Part shown: positions 42,075-49,117 of the stretch, one piece after another
How the letters are laid out: every line of letters begins with the position of its first letter
Position numbering within the stretch: position 1 is the stretch's first letter
NCBI GenBank assembly: GCA_050949055.1
Contig: JBMNFA010000003.1
Coordinates: 55,874 to 119,873 of the forward strand
DNA from: JAEZJZ01 sp050949055
GTDB lineage: Bacteria; Bacillota; UBA994; UBA5500
DNA: 64,000 nt
Reading direction: 5' to 3'
Translations under genes and position numbers: made by a program
Notes under the pieces: model-generated
Told to the model about the DNA's origin: nothing
Seen by the model: only the letters and a program-made list of their open reading frames with translations
Database searches by the model: none

Positions 42075-42111
42075 AGAACAAGCAGTGCTGTTGTCAGGCA
42101 CTGCTTGTTCT
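42075..42111 (-). terminator. Perfect 14-bp hairpin
   Basis: Arms 42075-42088 and 42098-42111 are perfectly complementary around a 9-nt loop. It lies downstream of the 172-residue unknown gene and is its likely terminator. The remaining part of 41895-42163 shows no gene. Confidence 0.75.
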
Positions 42112-42163
42112 GTTGGTGGCCTATTTCTGGCCCCAGCCGTCAACGCCGCGCTGACCGTTACCG

Positions 42164-42679
42164 TCAGCGCATCCAGGTAGGCCTCAACTCCATTCTTCTA
42201 CCCCAATACAGATGGTAAGCATACGCTGCCGCCTGCAGGCTGCGATGGAGTTCCTCCATCGTCAAATGCACCGGCAAGGTGCGGCCATCTTGAAACCTGA
42301 GGAGGCTGGTCGCCGCCGCACCAGGTGCAGCGAGCGTGATGCTTTGCACCTCTTCCACTGCGAAGTACCCATAGGCGGGATCCCGAGGCACCCGCGGAAT
42401 ACGCAGCTTGGCAGGGGCGAAAGTGCGCCAGACGTCCACTGACCATGGCAGCAAGTGCTTGCGGTTGAGTTTCTCCCCGTATTCCTGGCGATAAGATTGC
42501 CAATCAAAGCTATAGTGACGCCAGAAAGCCCGCAGGCAACTGCGGATGCTGCGGGGGTCAACCTCTTTCTCCCCATTGCGCAACCAGAGTTCAGTAGCAT
42601 CCCCTATCTCGGTATAAGTGGGAACAAAGGAGATAATCTGTTCAGCCAAATCCACAGTGATCGAGCTACTGGAAGACAT
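42164..42679 (-). CDS. Hypothetical protein, 171 aa
   Basis: Soluble protein with no recognised domain. An S-S-S-S-S start is followed by helical N-terminal region and a mid-section rich in W and R. A C-terminal beta-alpha part contains R-T-L-P-V-H-L-T-M-E-E-L. The ATG at 42679 follows GGAAGGGAGG. It stands alone between two terminators. Confidence 0.68.
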   Translation of the reverse strand: MSSSSSITVDLAEQIISFVPTYTEIGDATELWLRNGEKEVDPRSIRSCLRAFWRHYSFDWQSYRQEYGEKLNRKHLLPWSVDVWRTFAPAKLRIPRVPRDPAYGYFAVEEVQSITLAAPGAAATSLLRFQDGRTLPVHLTMEELHRSLQAAAYAYHLYWGRRMELRPTWMR

Positions 42680-42846
42680 GCTATCCCTCCCTTCCACTTG
42701 TCTTCACCGACTGATCCTAGGCCCCAAAGAGGACCCATATCATCATATGGTGGGAGGACAAAAGGTGCGCCAGCACCGAGGTAGCCAGTGTCTTGATGCA
42801 GTCTGCAGGACTGATCGGTTCAGAGAGGGGCTTGCGGCGAAAAAGC

Positions 42847-42872
42847 GAGAGCGCACCTGGCGGCACGCTCTC
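42847..42872 (-). terminator. Hairpin after coat-protein operon
   Basis: GAGAGCG (42847-42853) and CGCTCTC (42866-42872) pair around a 12-nt loop just downstream of the second coat gene on the minus strand. Confidence 0.45.
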
Positions 42873-42893
42873 CTTCATCGGTTGTCTATGCAG

Positions 42894-43277
42894 TTATCTA
42901 GGCTGATACTGCTGATAGCTGCCTTGCTGCTGATACTGTTGCTGACCGCCCGGCTGCTGGTAGGATTGATACTGACCCAACTGCTGGTTGATCTGCTGTG
43001 TCTGTTGCAGGTCTGCCTGGATCATCTGCCGAACGTCATAAGGCTTGTACCAACCCTTATTGATCATGAACTGGGTAAGCTGTTCGTGGAAGCGCAGGCC
43101 TTGCTGCAGCTGCTGTTCCAGAATGCGGTGCACCTCGGGGCTGGCGGTCTCTGTCAGGGCAGCGGCAGTATCCTTAATGCCAGACTTGACACTATTCAGC
43201 AGATCAGAAGCTACAATCTGGTCGTTGAGAGGCATGTTGGTCATGGGATTGTAAATGCTGTTGGCGGTCCGATGCAT
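42894..43277 (-). CDS. Spore coat protein, CotF family
   Basis: A 127-residue protein. The central region (about 17-90) is CotF-like: N-D-Q-I-V-A-S-D-L-L-N-S-V-K, then T-A-S-P-E-V-H-R-I-L, H-E-Q-L and I-N-K-G-W-Y-K-P. The last ~40 residues are a Gln/Tyr-rich low-complexity tail, as in coat proteins that self-assemble or cross-link. It starts one nt inside the previous stop (TAATG). It is direct evidence for an endospore-former. Confidence 0.88.
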   Translation of the reverse strand: MHRTANSIYNPMTNMPLNDQIVASDLLNSVKSGIKDTAAALTETASPEVHRILEQQLQQGLRFHEQLTQFMINKGWYKPYDVRQMIQADLQQTQQINQQLGQYQSYQQPGGQQQYQQQGSYQQYQPR

Positions 43278-43489
43278 TAGTACCTACCTCCATTCGTGCC
43301 GCTGAGCAATTGCTGAATCTGCTGCGCGTGCTGAGTAGCCGTCTGCATATCCTGCTGCAAGAAATTGCGCAACTGAGGGTCTGACACCATGCCTGACATA
43401 ACAGCGGCCTTCGCCGCACAGACGTTCTTCTTGTTGATCAGCTCATGCAGATCGAGCAACTCATGCGCGGCCAAGCGATTGTGGTTCAT
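43277..43489 (-). CDS. Small CotF-like spore coat protein
   Basis: A 70-residue helical protein: L-A-A-H-E-L-L-D-L-H-E-L-I-N-K-K followed by L-R-N-F-L-Q-Q-D, a typical short partner of CotF. It is first in a two-gene operon overlapping the larger coat gene by one base. ATG 43489 or GTG 43492 both fit behind AGGAGG. Expression is presumably in the mother cell, but no sigmaK box was verified. Confidence 0.82.
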   Translation of the reverse strand: MNHNRLAAHELLDLHELINKKNVCAAKAAVMSGMVSDPQLRNFLQQDMQTATQHAQQIQQLLSGTNGGRY

Positions 43490-43602
43490 CACTGAAGTCC
43501 TCCTTTACTGAGTGTTCCATGATGCAGTTTTCCCCGGGGAATGGAGCTTACCCACCGATTATGTTAGCAATATATGGAGCAAGCCAGCGCTGCGCTGAAT
43601 AA

Positions 43603-43630
43603 ACAAGCAGCGACGTGAATCGCTGCTTGT
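43603..43630 (-). terminator. Perfect 11-bp hairpin
   Basis: ACAAGCAGCGA (43603-43613) pairs with TCGCTGCTTGT (43620-43630). It is downstream of the minus-strand gene at 43652. Confidence 0.65.
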
Positions 43631-43651
43631 ACCTCTGCTCAAAGAGGGAAG

Positions 43652-44257
43652 TTATTCTGCTGTCTTGTCATCCATAGGCTTGCTTTCTTGGCGAGACTGT
43701 TCTAAACGGCGGAAATACTGCCTCAGCTCTGGTGCCTTTTCGATAGCATAGGCCACCACCTCGGGTGTAGGATTCTTGATGCGCTTTACCGCCCAAGGAT
43801 TCCTCCTCACTGCGGCCATCTGCACCCGCTCAGAAGGGTTGGGTATGTGTTTGATGGCGGTACCCATGCGTTCCACCGCTGCCAGCAGCACCGCTTCCGG
43901 CAGGTTGTTCATCCGGCGGATGGAATCGGGGTTGCGCTGAACAGAGTTCAGCAAAGCCTGAATCTCAGGCTGGACAGTATTGTGCCGCTGGTGCAGGTTG
44001 CCATATTCTGAGTGAACTGCAGGATCAGCTACTGCCTGGGGGCATACCTTTTCGGTCAGCGACTGCAGCTGGTCGGCAAATTCCGCAACGGTCTCCGGTC
44101 CCAACAGGTCGGTCAATTCATGCAGGCGATCCAAGTAGTAACGAAAGCAATCCAGCAGGCGCGGCAGCGGGATGACCACCGCATCCTCTCCAGCTGCCAG
44201 CTGCTGCAGTTCCTGGTTAGGCCGCTGATATTCTTTTCTGTCATTGACCTCGTCCAT
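43652..44257 (-). CDS. Hypothetical protein with DUF4116-like repeats
   Basis: A 201-residue soluble protein. The C-terminal half shows successive units around R-N-P-D-S-I-R-R-M, then N-P-S-E-R-V-Q-M-A-A-V-R-R-N-P-W-A-V-K-R-I and K-N-P-T-P-E-V-V-A-Y-A-I. This resembles the DUF4116 repeat. The N-terminal half is helical and uncharacterised. The ATG at 44257 follows TCAGGAGG. No operon partner. Confidence 0.68.
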   Translation of the reverse strand: MDEVNDRKEYQRPNQELQQLAAGEDAVVIPLPRLLDCFRYYLDRLHELTDLLGPETVAEFADQLQSLTEKVCPQAVADPAVHSEYGNLHQRHNTVQPEIQALLNSVQRNPDSIRRMNNLPEAVLLAAVERMGTAIKHIPNPSERVQMAAVRRNPWAVKRIKNPTPEVVAYAIEKAPELRQYFRRLEQSRQESKPMDDKTAE

Positions 44258-44433
44258 TGTAGTCCTCCTGATCAACATAAGGTTCCTCACTCAAACCTTT
44301 TTGGTGAAAACCCCATTTTTTATTCCTTGTGACATTTCGCTACAATACGCCTGTGTCCCTGCCTAAAGTATGATAATAATCACAAGAAATTTTGTTGCCC
44401 GAAGGATTAATCACCTGTAGCCCTGATCAAGGG

Positions 44434-44516
44434 AGCCATCCCCGCTTCCGCAGGGGGAATAAGCGCTCTCCCGCCAAAGCCTGGCAGCAGGAAAGCCATC
44501 CCGGCTTCCGCAGGGG
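44434..44516. repeat. Two 23-bp direct repeats, 60 bp apart
   Basis: AGCCATCCCCGCTTCCGCAG (44434 onward) and AGCCATCCCGGCTTCCGCAG (44494 onward) are near-identical, and each ends in a run of G. Each unit can fold on its own (CCCC with GGGG). They fill the gene-free stretch 44258-44536. Confidence 0.7.
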
Positions 44517-44536
44517 CGGGCTATGCCTGCGCGTCA

Positions 44537-44923
44537 TCAGCGCAGACCCTGTCTCAGCGCCTCCTCCACTGTCTTCAGCATCAGCTTGCTGGTGGCCGTC
44601 GCCCCAGTGACCACATCCACCTGCAGGGATTGCTTCTCCAAAATGGAATCGATCATCGCTTGCCCCGCTTTGCCTAACCCTTGACCCGGCTCCAGAATGG
44701 AAATGGCGGCAATCTGTCCATTGGAAACTGTTACCTGCAAGCGGGCAGACAACACCTCTCGACCAAAATTGCTCTCATAGATCCCATCAGCCACATTGGC
44801 CAGATCAATGTGGTCGATGGCTAATCGCGTAAGCTCGCCGATTTCCGACATGCGTGCCGTTACCGTTGACACAATCATCACTGCCAAGAGAAGTCCTAGC
44901 CCCAGTAGGATTTTCTTCTTCAT
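44537..44923 (-). CDS. FMN-binding domain protein (flavinylation substrate)
   Basis: A 128-residue protein with an N-terminal membrane helix (about 5-23) and an extracytoplasmic FMN-binding domain. D-V-V-T-G-A-T-A-T-S near residues 103-112 is the ApbE flavin-transfer motif (D-x-x-T/S-G-A-T-x-T/S) in which a Thr receives FMN covalently. Last gene of a flavodoxin-TetR-FMN-binding operon; ATGA overlap with tetR. Predicted role is electron transfer outside the membrane. Confidence 0.85.
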   Translation of the reverse strand: MKKKILLGLGLLLAVMIVSTVTARMSEIGELTRLAIDHIDLANVADGIYESNFGREVLSARLQVTVSNGQIAAISILEPGQGLGKAGQAMIDSILEKQSLQVDVVTGATATSKLMLKTVEEALRQGLR

Positions 44924-45549
44924 TGATCTTTGCCCCCTATTCTCTCGTTACCGGCTGCCTGCAACTTGCGCAGCAGGAAGTCAACATACATCTCCATCCC
45001 AACAAACAACTGCTCTCTAGTGATCTGCTGTACGGCAGCAAAGTGCAAGGCCAGCAGGCCATGGACTAAGTTCACCAACATGGAGGCCACAACAGGAATG
45101 TCCTCCACCACCATCAGTCCCCGGCTGACGCATTCCTGGAGCACCTGCTCCTGTGGGGTACCCACCAGGTTGGATTGCAGTATAGCCATTACCTCTGGCG
45201 TTGGTTGACCGATCTGCGAGTGAAAGAGGAAGCGAAACACCGCCGGATACTCCAAGTAGTACCGAATGTAGGCGCGATAGCCCTGCTTCAGCCACTCCAC
45301 AGGGTCGTCTCCCTGCAACTGAATCTGATTGAGCGCCTGACCCATTTCCCGCAACAGATCGACAGTTACGTGCCACAGGAGGTCGTTGATGTCGTTGAAG
45401 TAGTTGTAGATAGTGGCATAGGAATAGCCTGCTAAGTCAGCCACATTGCGAGCGGACACCTGCTCCAAGCCCTGAGACTTGACGATCTCTTTGGCCGCGT
45501 CGATGAAATAGCGGCGGGTGCGCTCCCGCTGAATCGCTCTCTTGCTCAC
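44920..45549 (-). CDS. TetR family transcriptional regulator
   Basis: A 209-residue TetR. The helix-turn-helix contains S-A-R-N-V-A-D-L-A-G-Y-S-Y-A-T-I-Y-N-Y-F-style recognition residues near 31-50. The C-terminal ligand pocket is helical with F-R-F-L-F-H-S-Q. It lies between the flavodoxin and FMN-binding genes, so it probably autoregulates the operon through the triple operator upstream of the flavodoxin gene. Confidence 0.88.
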   Translation of the reverse strand: MSKRAIQRERTRRYFIDAAKEIVKSQGLEQVSARNVADLAGYSYATIYNYFNDINDLLWHVTVDLLREMGQALNQIQLQGDDPVEWLKQGYRAYIRYYLEYPAVFRFLFHSQIGQPTPEVMAILQSNLVGTPQEQVLQECVSRGLMVVEDIPVVASMLVNLVHGLLALHFAAVQQITREQLFVGMEMYVDFLLRKLQAAGNERIGGKDQ

Positions 45550-45553
45550 CAGC

Positions 45554-46021
45554 CTATACCCTCGACCCCAGTTTCTGGGCGAAGCGCTCTATCTCCTGAT
45601 GGTTGATCTTGCGGGTGCCGATAGGAGCACCTATCGCCTTACAGACCAGCTTCTCCGCCAAGCCCAGCTGGGTGAAGCCGTATCCAAAGAAGCCCTTGGC
45701 CTGTGCCGCCTCCACCAACTCCACCGGATAGGCAGCCGCCAGTTGCTCCATCGCCTTTTCCGCCTGACCACAGCAGACAAACAGCCCGATTTGCTTGGTC
45801 AGCAGTGTAGGCAGCTGTTGCTTGATCAGCTGAGCCAATTGTTTGTTGATCTGACCGACATAGATCGAACTCCCCAACACTATTTGATCGTAATCGGCCA
45901 AGTCGACCTTTGCCTGCAGAGCCACATTCAACACGTCGCTGCCAGGCAGGCGCCTAGCCAGTTCTTCAGCGGCAGTCTGGGTAAAGCCGTGTTTGGTACC
46001 GACCAGAATCAGCGTCTTCAT
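45554..46021 (-). CDS. Flavodoxin-domain protein (HemG/YhiI-like)
   Basis: A 155-residue FMN-binding flavodoxin fold. I-L-V-G-T-K-H-G-F-T-Q-T-A near the start is the phosphate-binding loop, and V-L-G-S-S-I-Y-V-G is the second flavin loop, as in protoporphyrinogen-oxidase-like flavodoxins. It is the first gene of the operon, with ATG behind GGGGGAG. With the FMN-binding protein it may form a small flavin-based redox chain. Confidence 0.85.
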   Translation of the reverse strand: MKTLILVGTKHGFTQTAAEELARRLPGSDVLNVALQAKVDLADYDQIVLGSSIYVGQINKQLAQLIKQQLPTLLTKQIGLFVCCGQAEKAMEQLAAAYPVELVEAAQAKGFFGYGFTQLGLAEKLVCKAIGAPIGTRKINHQEIERFAQKLGSRV

Positions 46022-46055
46022 TGAATACTCCCCCTCGAGGTTTTTGCTGCTTGCG

Positions 46056-46104
46056 CTAACACCGTTTGTTATATTAACAGCGTTAGTACTCTTAACGCCG
46101 TTAG
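46056..46104 (-). promoter_or_regulatory. Three palindromic operators in 18-bp register
   Basis: CTAACACCGTTTG (46056-46068), TTAACAGCGTTAG (46074-46086) and TTAACGCCGTTAG (46092-46104) are variants of one palindrome and start exactly 18 bp apart. They lie directly downstream of the -10 box of the flavodoxin operon, ideal for repression by the operon's own TetR. Confidence 0.75.
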
Positions 46105-46131
46105 TATACTACCGTTGATCATGTTTGTAAA
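46103..46131 (-). promoter_or_regulatory. SigmaA promoter of flavodoxin-TetR operon
   Basis: On the minus strand TTTACA (46131-46126), 17-bp spacer, TATACT (46108-46103). Transcription would start inside the operator array. Confidence 0.7.
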
Positions 46132-46276
46132 GGGGCAGTGGAGAAAAATTTCTCCAGGGCGAGATATGCAAAGACCCTGCCCCCATGGATGCGGCCATGT
46201 GCACCAAAATCATGATTGTTCATGCACACTCTGGTCAGTACAGTTCATATTGTGCTGGTGAGGAGGTGATGGACTG

Positions 46277-46621
46277 ATGGCAGTTAGACTGCGCAATGGC
46301 CACACACACGGATTGGTCAGCCTTACCAGCGTTGACTTGGACCATCGGCATTTAGTGCTGCACATTACGGACAGAGCTGTTGTTCTCAGCAACGGCAGCC
46401 ACGTGCACCGCATCAGATCATTGACATCTTTTGTTCGCGAGCACGCCCATGCGGTATCCCGCTATACCGGCCCCGGCATCCCTATCGGCAACACCGGCAC
46501 CCATTATCATCTGGTGGAAGCAGTGACTACCCGAAACCGCGACCATCGCCATCGGCTACGGGCAAGAACCAGGAGAGCCCCCAACATTCCCGCCAGCGTA
46601 ATTCGAGCGGCACTGTCATAG
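46277..46621 (+). CDS. YmaF family histidine-rich protein
   Basis: A 114-residue protein with spaced H-x-H units: G-H-T-H-G, D-H-R-H, S-H-V-H-R, E-H-A-H, Y-T-G-P-G-I-P-I-G-N, T-H-Y-H and D-H-R-H-R. This is the repeating pattern of YmaF proteins, which are found in spore-formers and have no established role. Metal binding is plausible from the histidines. The ATG follows GAGGAGGTG, and a strong terminator follows. Confidence 0.85.
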   Translation: MAVRLRNGHTHGLVSLTSVDLDHRHLVLHITDRAVVLSNGSHVHRIRSLTSFVREHAHAVSRYTGPGIPIGNTGTHYHLVEAVTTRNRDHRHRLRARTRRAPNIPASVIRAALS

Positions 46622-46636
46622 CGGCACCTCCCTACA

Positions 46637-46662
46637 CCCTGCGAGAAATCGCAGGGTTTTTT
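46637..46662 (+). terminator. Intrinsic terminator with GAAA tetraloop
   Basis: CCCTGCGA, GAAA, TCGCAGGG, then six T, just after the ymaF-like gene. Confidence 0.9.
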
Positions 46663-46796
46663 CGATCCCGGTCAGACAAAACAAAGGGACCCACGTTATC
46701 ACTAGTGGTGTGAGCGAGTTGCTCAGCAAGCTTGGGCTGGGTGCCGTCACCTAAACGTTCCCCGCCAAGAAAGGCTGGAGAGATAGGAGGAAAGCG

Positions 46797-47675
46797 ATGA
46801 TGAAGAAAGCTGCGATTGCGCTTTTAGTATTGCTGATGGTCAGTTTGCCTGGGCAGGCTATAGCCGCCAGTCGGGACCGGAGCATCGTCATGTTTGGGCA
46901 GGATGTGGTGGTCAATCAGGATGAGACAGTGGACAGCGTGGTCATATTTGCGGGCAGCGCGGAGATCTATGGAGACGTGAACGATGATGTGGTGATTCTA
47001 GGCGGGCGCGCCACCATCACAGGGCGGGTGGCAGGCGATGTGGTGGTGCTGGGCGGACAGGTAAGCTTGCAGGATCAGGCGGAGATTATGGGTGACTTGA
47101 CGGTGATCGGGGGTAGCATCGAACGTTCCGGAAACCCTGCAGTGCATGGCCGCACCCACTCCGGCCCCTGGCATTGGGTGGGCTGGCGCCACAACTTCAG
47201 TTGGTCGCGGCGGCTGACCGACGATAGCCTCTGGTCTGTACTCTGGATCGCCTTCTTGGGCTGGCTAATCTTCAGCCTGTTGCCCCAGCAGGTCAACCAG
47301 ACTGCGGCGGCACTGCAGGCCGACCCAGCCAAGGCAGCTCTATTTGGCCTGCTAGGATACGTGGCTTTTGTTCCCCTGGTGCTGGTATTGTTGATCACTC
47401 TGGTGGGCATCCCCTTGATTCCTGTGCTGGCACTCATCCTGGTAGCAGCCAGGGTATTTGGCCAGGTTGCCTTGGGAGTACTGGCCGGGCAATGGCTCAG
47501 CCCGCGGCTGAATCTGCAGACCACACCGGTGCTCAGCACGGTGCTGGGTTTGATTGCGCTAGGACTGCTAACGCTGCTGCCAGTGGTAGGCACGCTGGCC
47601 AGCCTGTTCTATAGCCTGGTGGGTTTAGGTACTGTCATCCGCACCCGCTTTGGCACCAAACCGTTGACTGTATAA
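46797..47675 (+). CDS. Membrane protein with extracytoplasmic bactofilin-like beta-helix
   Basis: A 292-residue protein. A signal peptide (about 1-23) is followed by a repetitive beta-helix region (about 30-115) with hexapeptide-like turns: V-V-I-F-A-G-S-A-E-I-Y-G-D-V, D-V-V-I-L-G-G-R-A-T-I-T-G-R-V, D-V-V-V-L-G-G. This resembles polymer-forming (bactofilin) proteins. Four C-terminal TM helices follow. The combination of exported beta-helix and membrane bundle is common in uncharacterised Firmicutes proteins. ATG behind GGAGG. Confidence 0.8.
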   Translation: MMKKAAIALLVLLMVSLPGQAIAASRDRSIVMFGQDVVVNQDETVDSVVIFAGSAEIYGDVNDDVVILGGRATITGRVAGDVVVLGGQVSLQDQAEIMGDLTVIGGSIERSGNPAVHGRTHSGPWHWVGWRHNFSWSRRLTDDSLWSVLWIAFLGWLIFSLLPQQVNQTAAALQADPAKAALFGLLGYVAFVPLVLVLLITLVGIPLIPVLALILVAARVFGQVALGVLAGQWLSPRLNLQTTPVLSTVLGLIALGLLTLLPVVGTLASLFYSLVGLGTVIRTRFGTKPLTV

Positions 47676-47681
47676 TGCACG

Positions 47682-47709
47682 CAACAGGTGGGGACAGTCG
47701 TCCCCACCT
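47682..47709. terminator. Palindromic terminator/REP-like element
   Basis: CAGGTGGGGAC and GTCCCCACCTG pair perfectly around AGTC (core 47685-47708), followed by TTTC. It contains the GGGGAC-GTCCCC core of the dispersed palindromes and separates convergent genes. Confidence 0.7.
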
Positions 47710-47712
47710 GTT

Positions 47713-48300
47713 TCATTTGGCTACGCCCACCAGCTGGGGGTATAGCTTCTTCACGCACTCGGGACAGATGTCATGGGTAAATTCCGCCTCGGAATGCCTT
47801 TCTATGTACTGTTCCACCCAGTTCCAATAGCCACGATCATCACGGATCCGTTTGCAGGATGCACAGATGGGAATTAGGCCCTGCAGTTCGACCACTAAAG
47901 AAACATCTTCGATGATGGTCGCCGCGTACGTCTGGCCCTGGTGTACAAAGGCAGACGCGCTGACCAGGACGTTCAACGTTTCTCCCGTCTGCAAATCTAG
48001 CTTGCCCTTTGCCCGCTGGATGGCAGCGCCCTGAATCGCTGCTAGCGATGTGGTTCTAACCACACACTGGTCGCAATGGGGGCTGTGCCCGCAGCCTCGC
48101 GGCTGCTCGCCGCAATGAATGCAGCCAATGACCCCGCCGCAACGGTGTAGATAATAGTCCTCTTCAGTGCAACCAATCAGTTCTCGCGCGGCTCGATTGG
48201 CAGCATAGACCCGGCGTTCCGCATCAAGCACGAACACCCAGGCTGGAATGGTGTCAAATAACACCCGCACAAAGGAGTCGTCGGCCAATAGCACTTTCAT
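47713..48300 (-). CDS. PAS domain protein with Cys-rich insert
   Basis: A 195-residue single-domain PAS sensor. I-P-A-W-V-F-V-L-D-A-E-R-R-V-Y-A-A-N opens the PAS fold. A cysteine-rich insertion with R-C-G-G-V-I-G-C-I-H-C-G and H-C-D-Q-C (about 60-90) follows. The C-terminal I-P-I-C-A-S-C-K-R-I-R-D and C-P-E-C motif is often seen at the end of PAS proteins of anaerobes. There is no output domain, so it probably binds metal or redox cofactor and signals through a partner. The ATG at 48300 follows GGAGGGATAGG. Confidence 0.82.
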   Translation of the reverse strand: MKVLLADDSFVRVLFDTIPAWVFVLDAERRVYAANRAARELIGCTEEDYYLHRCGGVIGCIHCGEQPRGCGHSPHCDQCVVRTTSLAAIQGAAIQRAKGKLDLQTGETLNVLVSASAFVHQGQTYAATIIEDVSLVVELQGLIPICASCKRIRDDRGYWNWVEQYIERHSEAEFTHDICPECVKKLYPQLVGVAK

Positions 48301-48392
48301 CCTATCCCTCCGATCTGAATTATTGAGCATTATTTTTCTGACTACTCTAATAATTCACCCGGAGGGATTTATCTTCCTTCTTTTATCAAATG

Positions 48393-48421
48393 AAAAAGTG
48401 GGGACAGTCCCCATTTTTGCA
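48393..48421. repeat. REP palindrome (TGCAAAAA-GGGGAC type)
   Basis: AAAAAGTGGGGACAGTCCCC followed by ATTTTTGCA. Same element as at 49059, 58658 and 59553. It lies at the 3' truncation point of the MFS gene. Confidence 0.85.
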
Positions 48422-48434
48422 CTATACAGCTTCC

Positions 48435-49031
48435 TCAACCTGAGCTTGCGCGGACGCCGGCACGGGGTTCAGGTTGAAACTTCTCTTCCTTCATCTCCCT
48501 GATCAGATAGAAGCCCAGGCCAGCGTGTACCACGGCTCCCAGCAGGAAGGGAAGGTGCAGCGCCCAACTGGAGAGGGCGATGCTGAGACCCACGCCCACC
48601 AACCCGGCAGCCTGGGCCAGTTGACTCGCTTTCAAGAACACTGGACTGGTGTTCCTCTCCCCTATCTCATCGGTCACCCAAGCTTCTTGGGCGCCGCTGA
48701 TGCAGGTAACCCCTACCCCCCTGATCACTTCGCCCAGCAACAATAGCGAGAACAAGGGGAAAGCGGCGGGCAGAAAAGTATCCACCATCCAAGGTATCAG
48801 GCCAATCAACAGGCTGGACAGGCCGATCACAAACATGCCGATGATCACCGACAGGCGGCGGCTGTAGAGATCGGCGATCAACCCGGTGGGGAGCTCGCAC
48901 AGCAGAACCGTAATCTGGTGAGCCGTTCCGATCAGCACCAACTGCAGGGGATTGAGCCCGAAGTAAGTGATATGGTAGATGGCAGCCAGGGTGTACATGA
49001 TGTTGTCTCCGAGGGACAAACCTTTGGCCAT
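48435..49031 (-). pseudogene. MFS transporter, N-terminal half only
   Basis: About 198 residues with six TM helices, from G-D-N-I-M-Y-T-L through the MFS loop L-I-A-D-L-Y-S-R-R-L-S (TM2-3) to G-F-Y-L-I-R-E-M-K-E-E-K-F, which is the usual TM6-7 linker. MFS transporters need 12 helices, so the C-terminal half is missing. The break lies 15-40 nt from a REP palindrome, and a second REP lies just upstream of the start (49059-49097). It probably encodes no working transporter. A half-size protein forming a dimer is a remote alternative. Confidence 0.75.
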
Positions 49032-49058
49032 GGCAGCACCTCCATGCAGTTGCTCGCT

Positions 49059-49097
49059 GGCATGCAAAAACGGGGACAGTCCCCGTTTTTGCATGCC
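49059..49097. repeat. REP palindrome, perfect 18-bp arms
   Basis: GGCATGCAAAAACGGGGA and TCCCCGTTTTTGCATGCC are exact inverted arms around CAG, between the MFS remnant and the DUF2812 gene. It is the most symmetrical copy in the window. Confidence 0.9.
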
Positions 49098-49117
49098 ACA
49101 TGCTTACTATCTTACCG

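Noticed and set aside
44434..44516. CRISPR array
   Set aside because: Only two units and a single spacer; no cas genes in the window.
46139..46156. Palindrome TGGAGAAAAATTTCTCCA upstream of the flavodoxin promoter
   Set aside because: Perfect dyad but isolated; no repeat elsewhere and no link to a gene could be argued, so it is not called as an operator.
46670..46796. Possible riboswitch before the bactofilin-like gene
   Set aside because: Looked for c-di-GMP, c-di-AMP, fluoride and Mn motifs; no consensus core could be aligned by eye.
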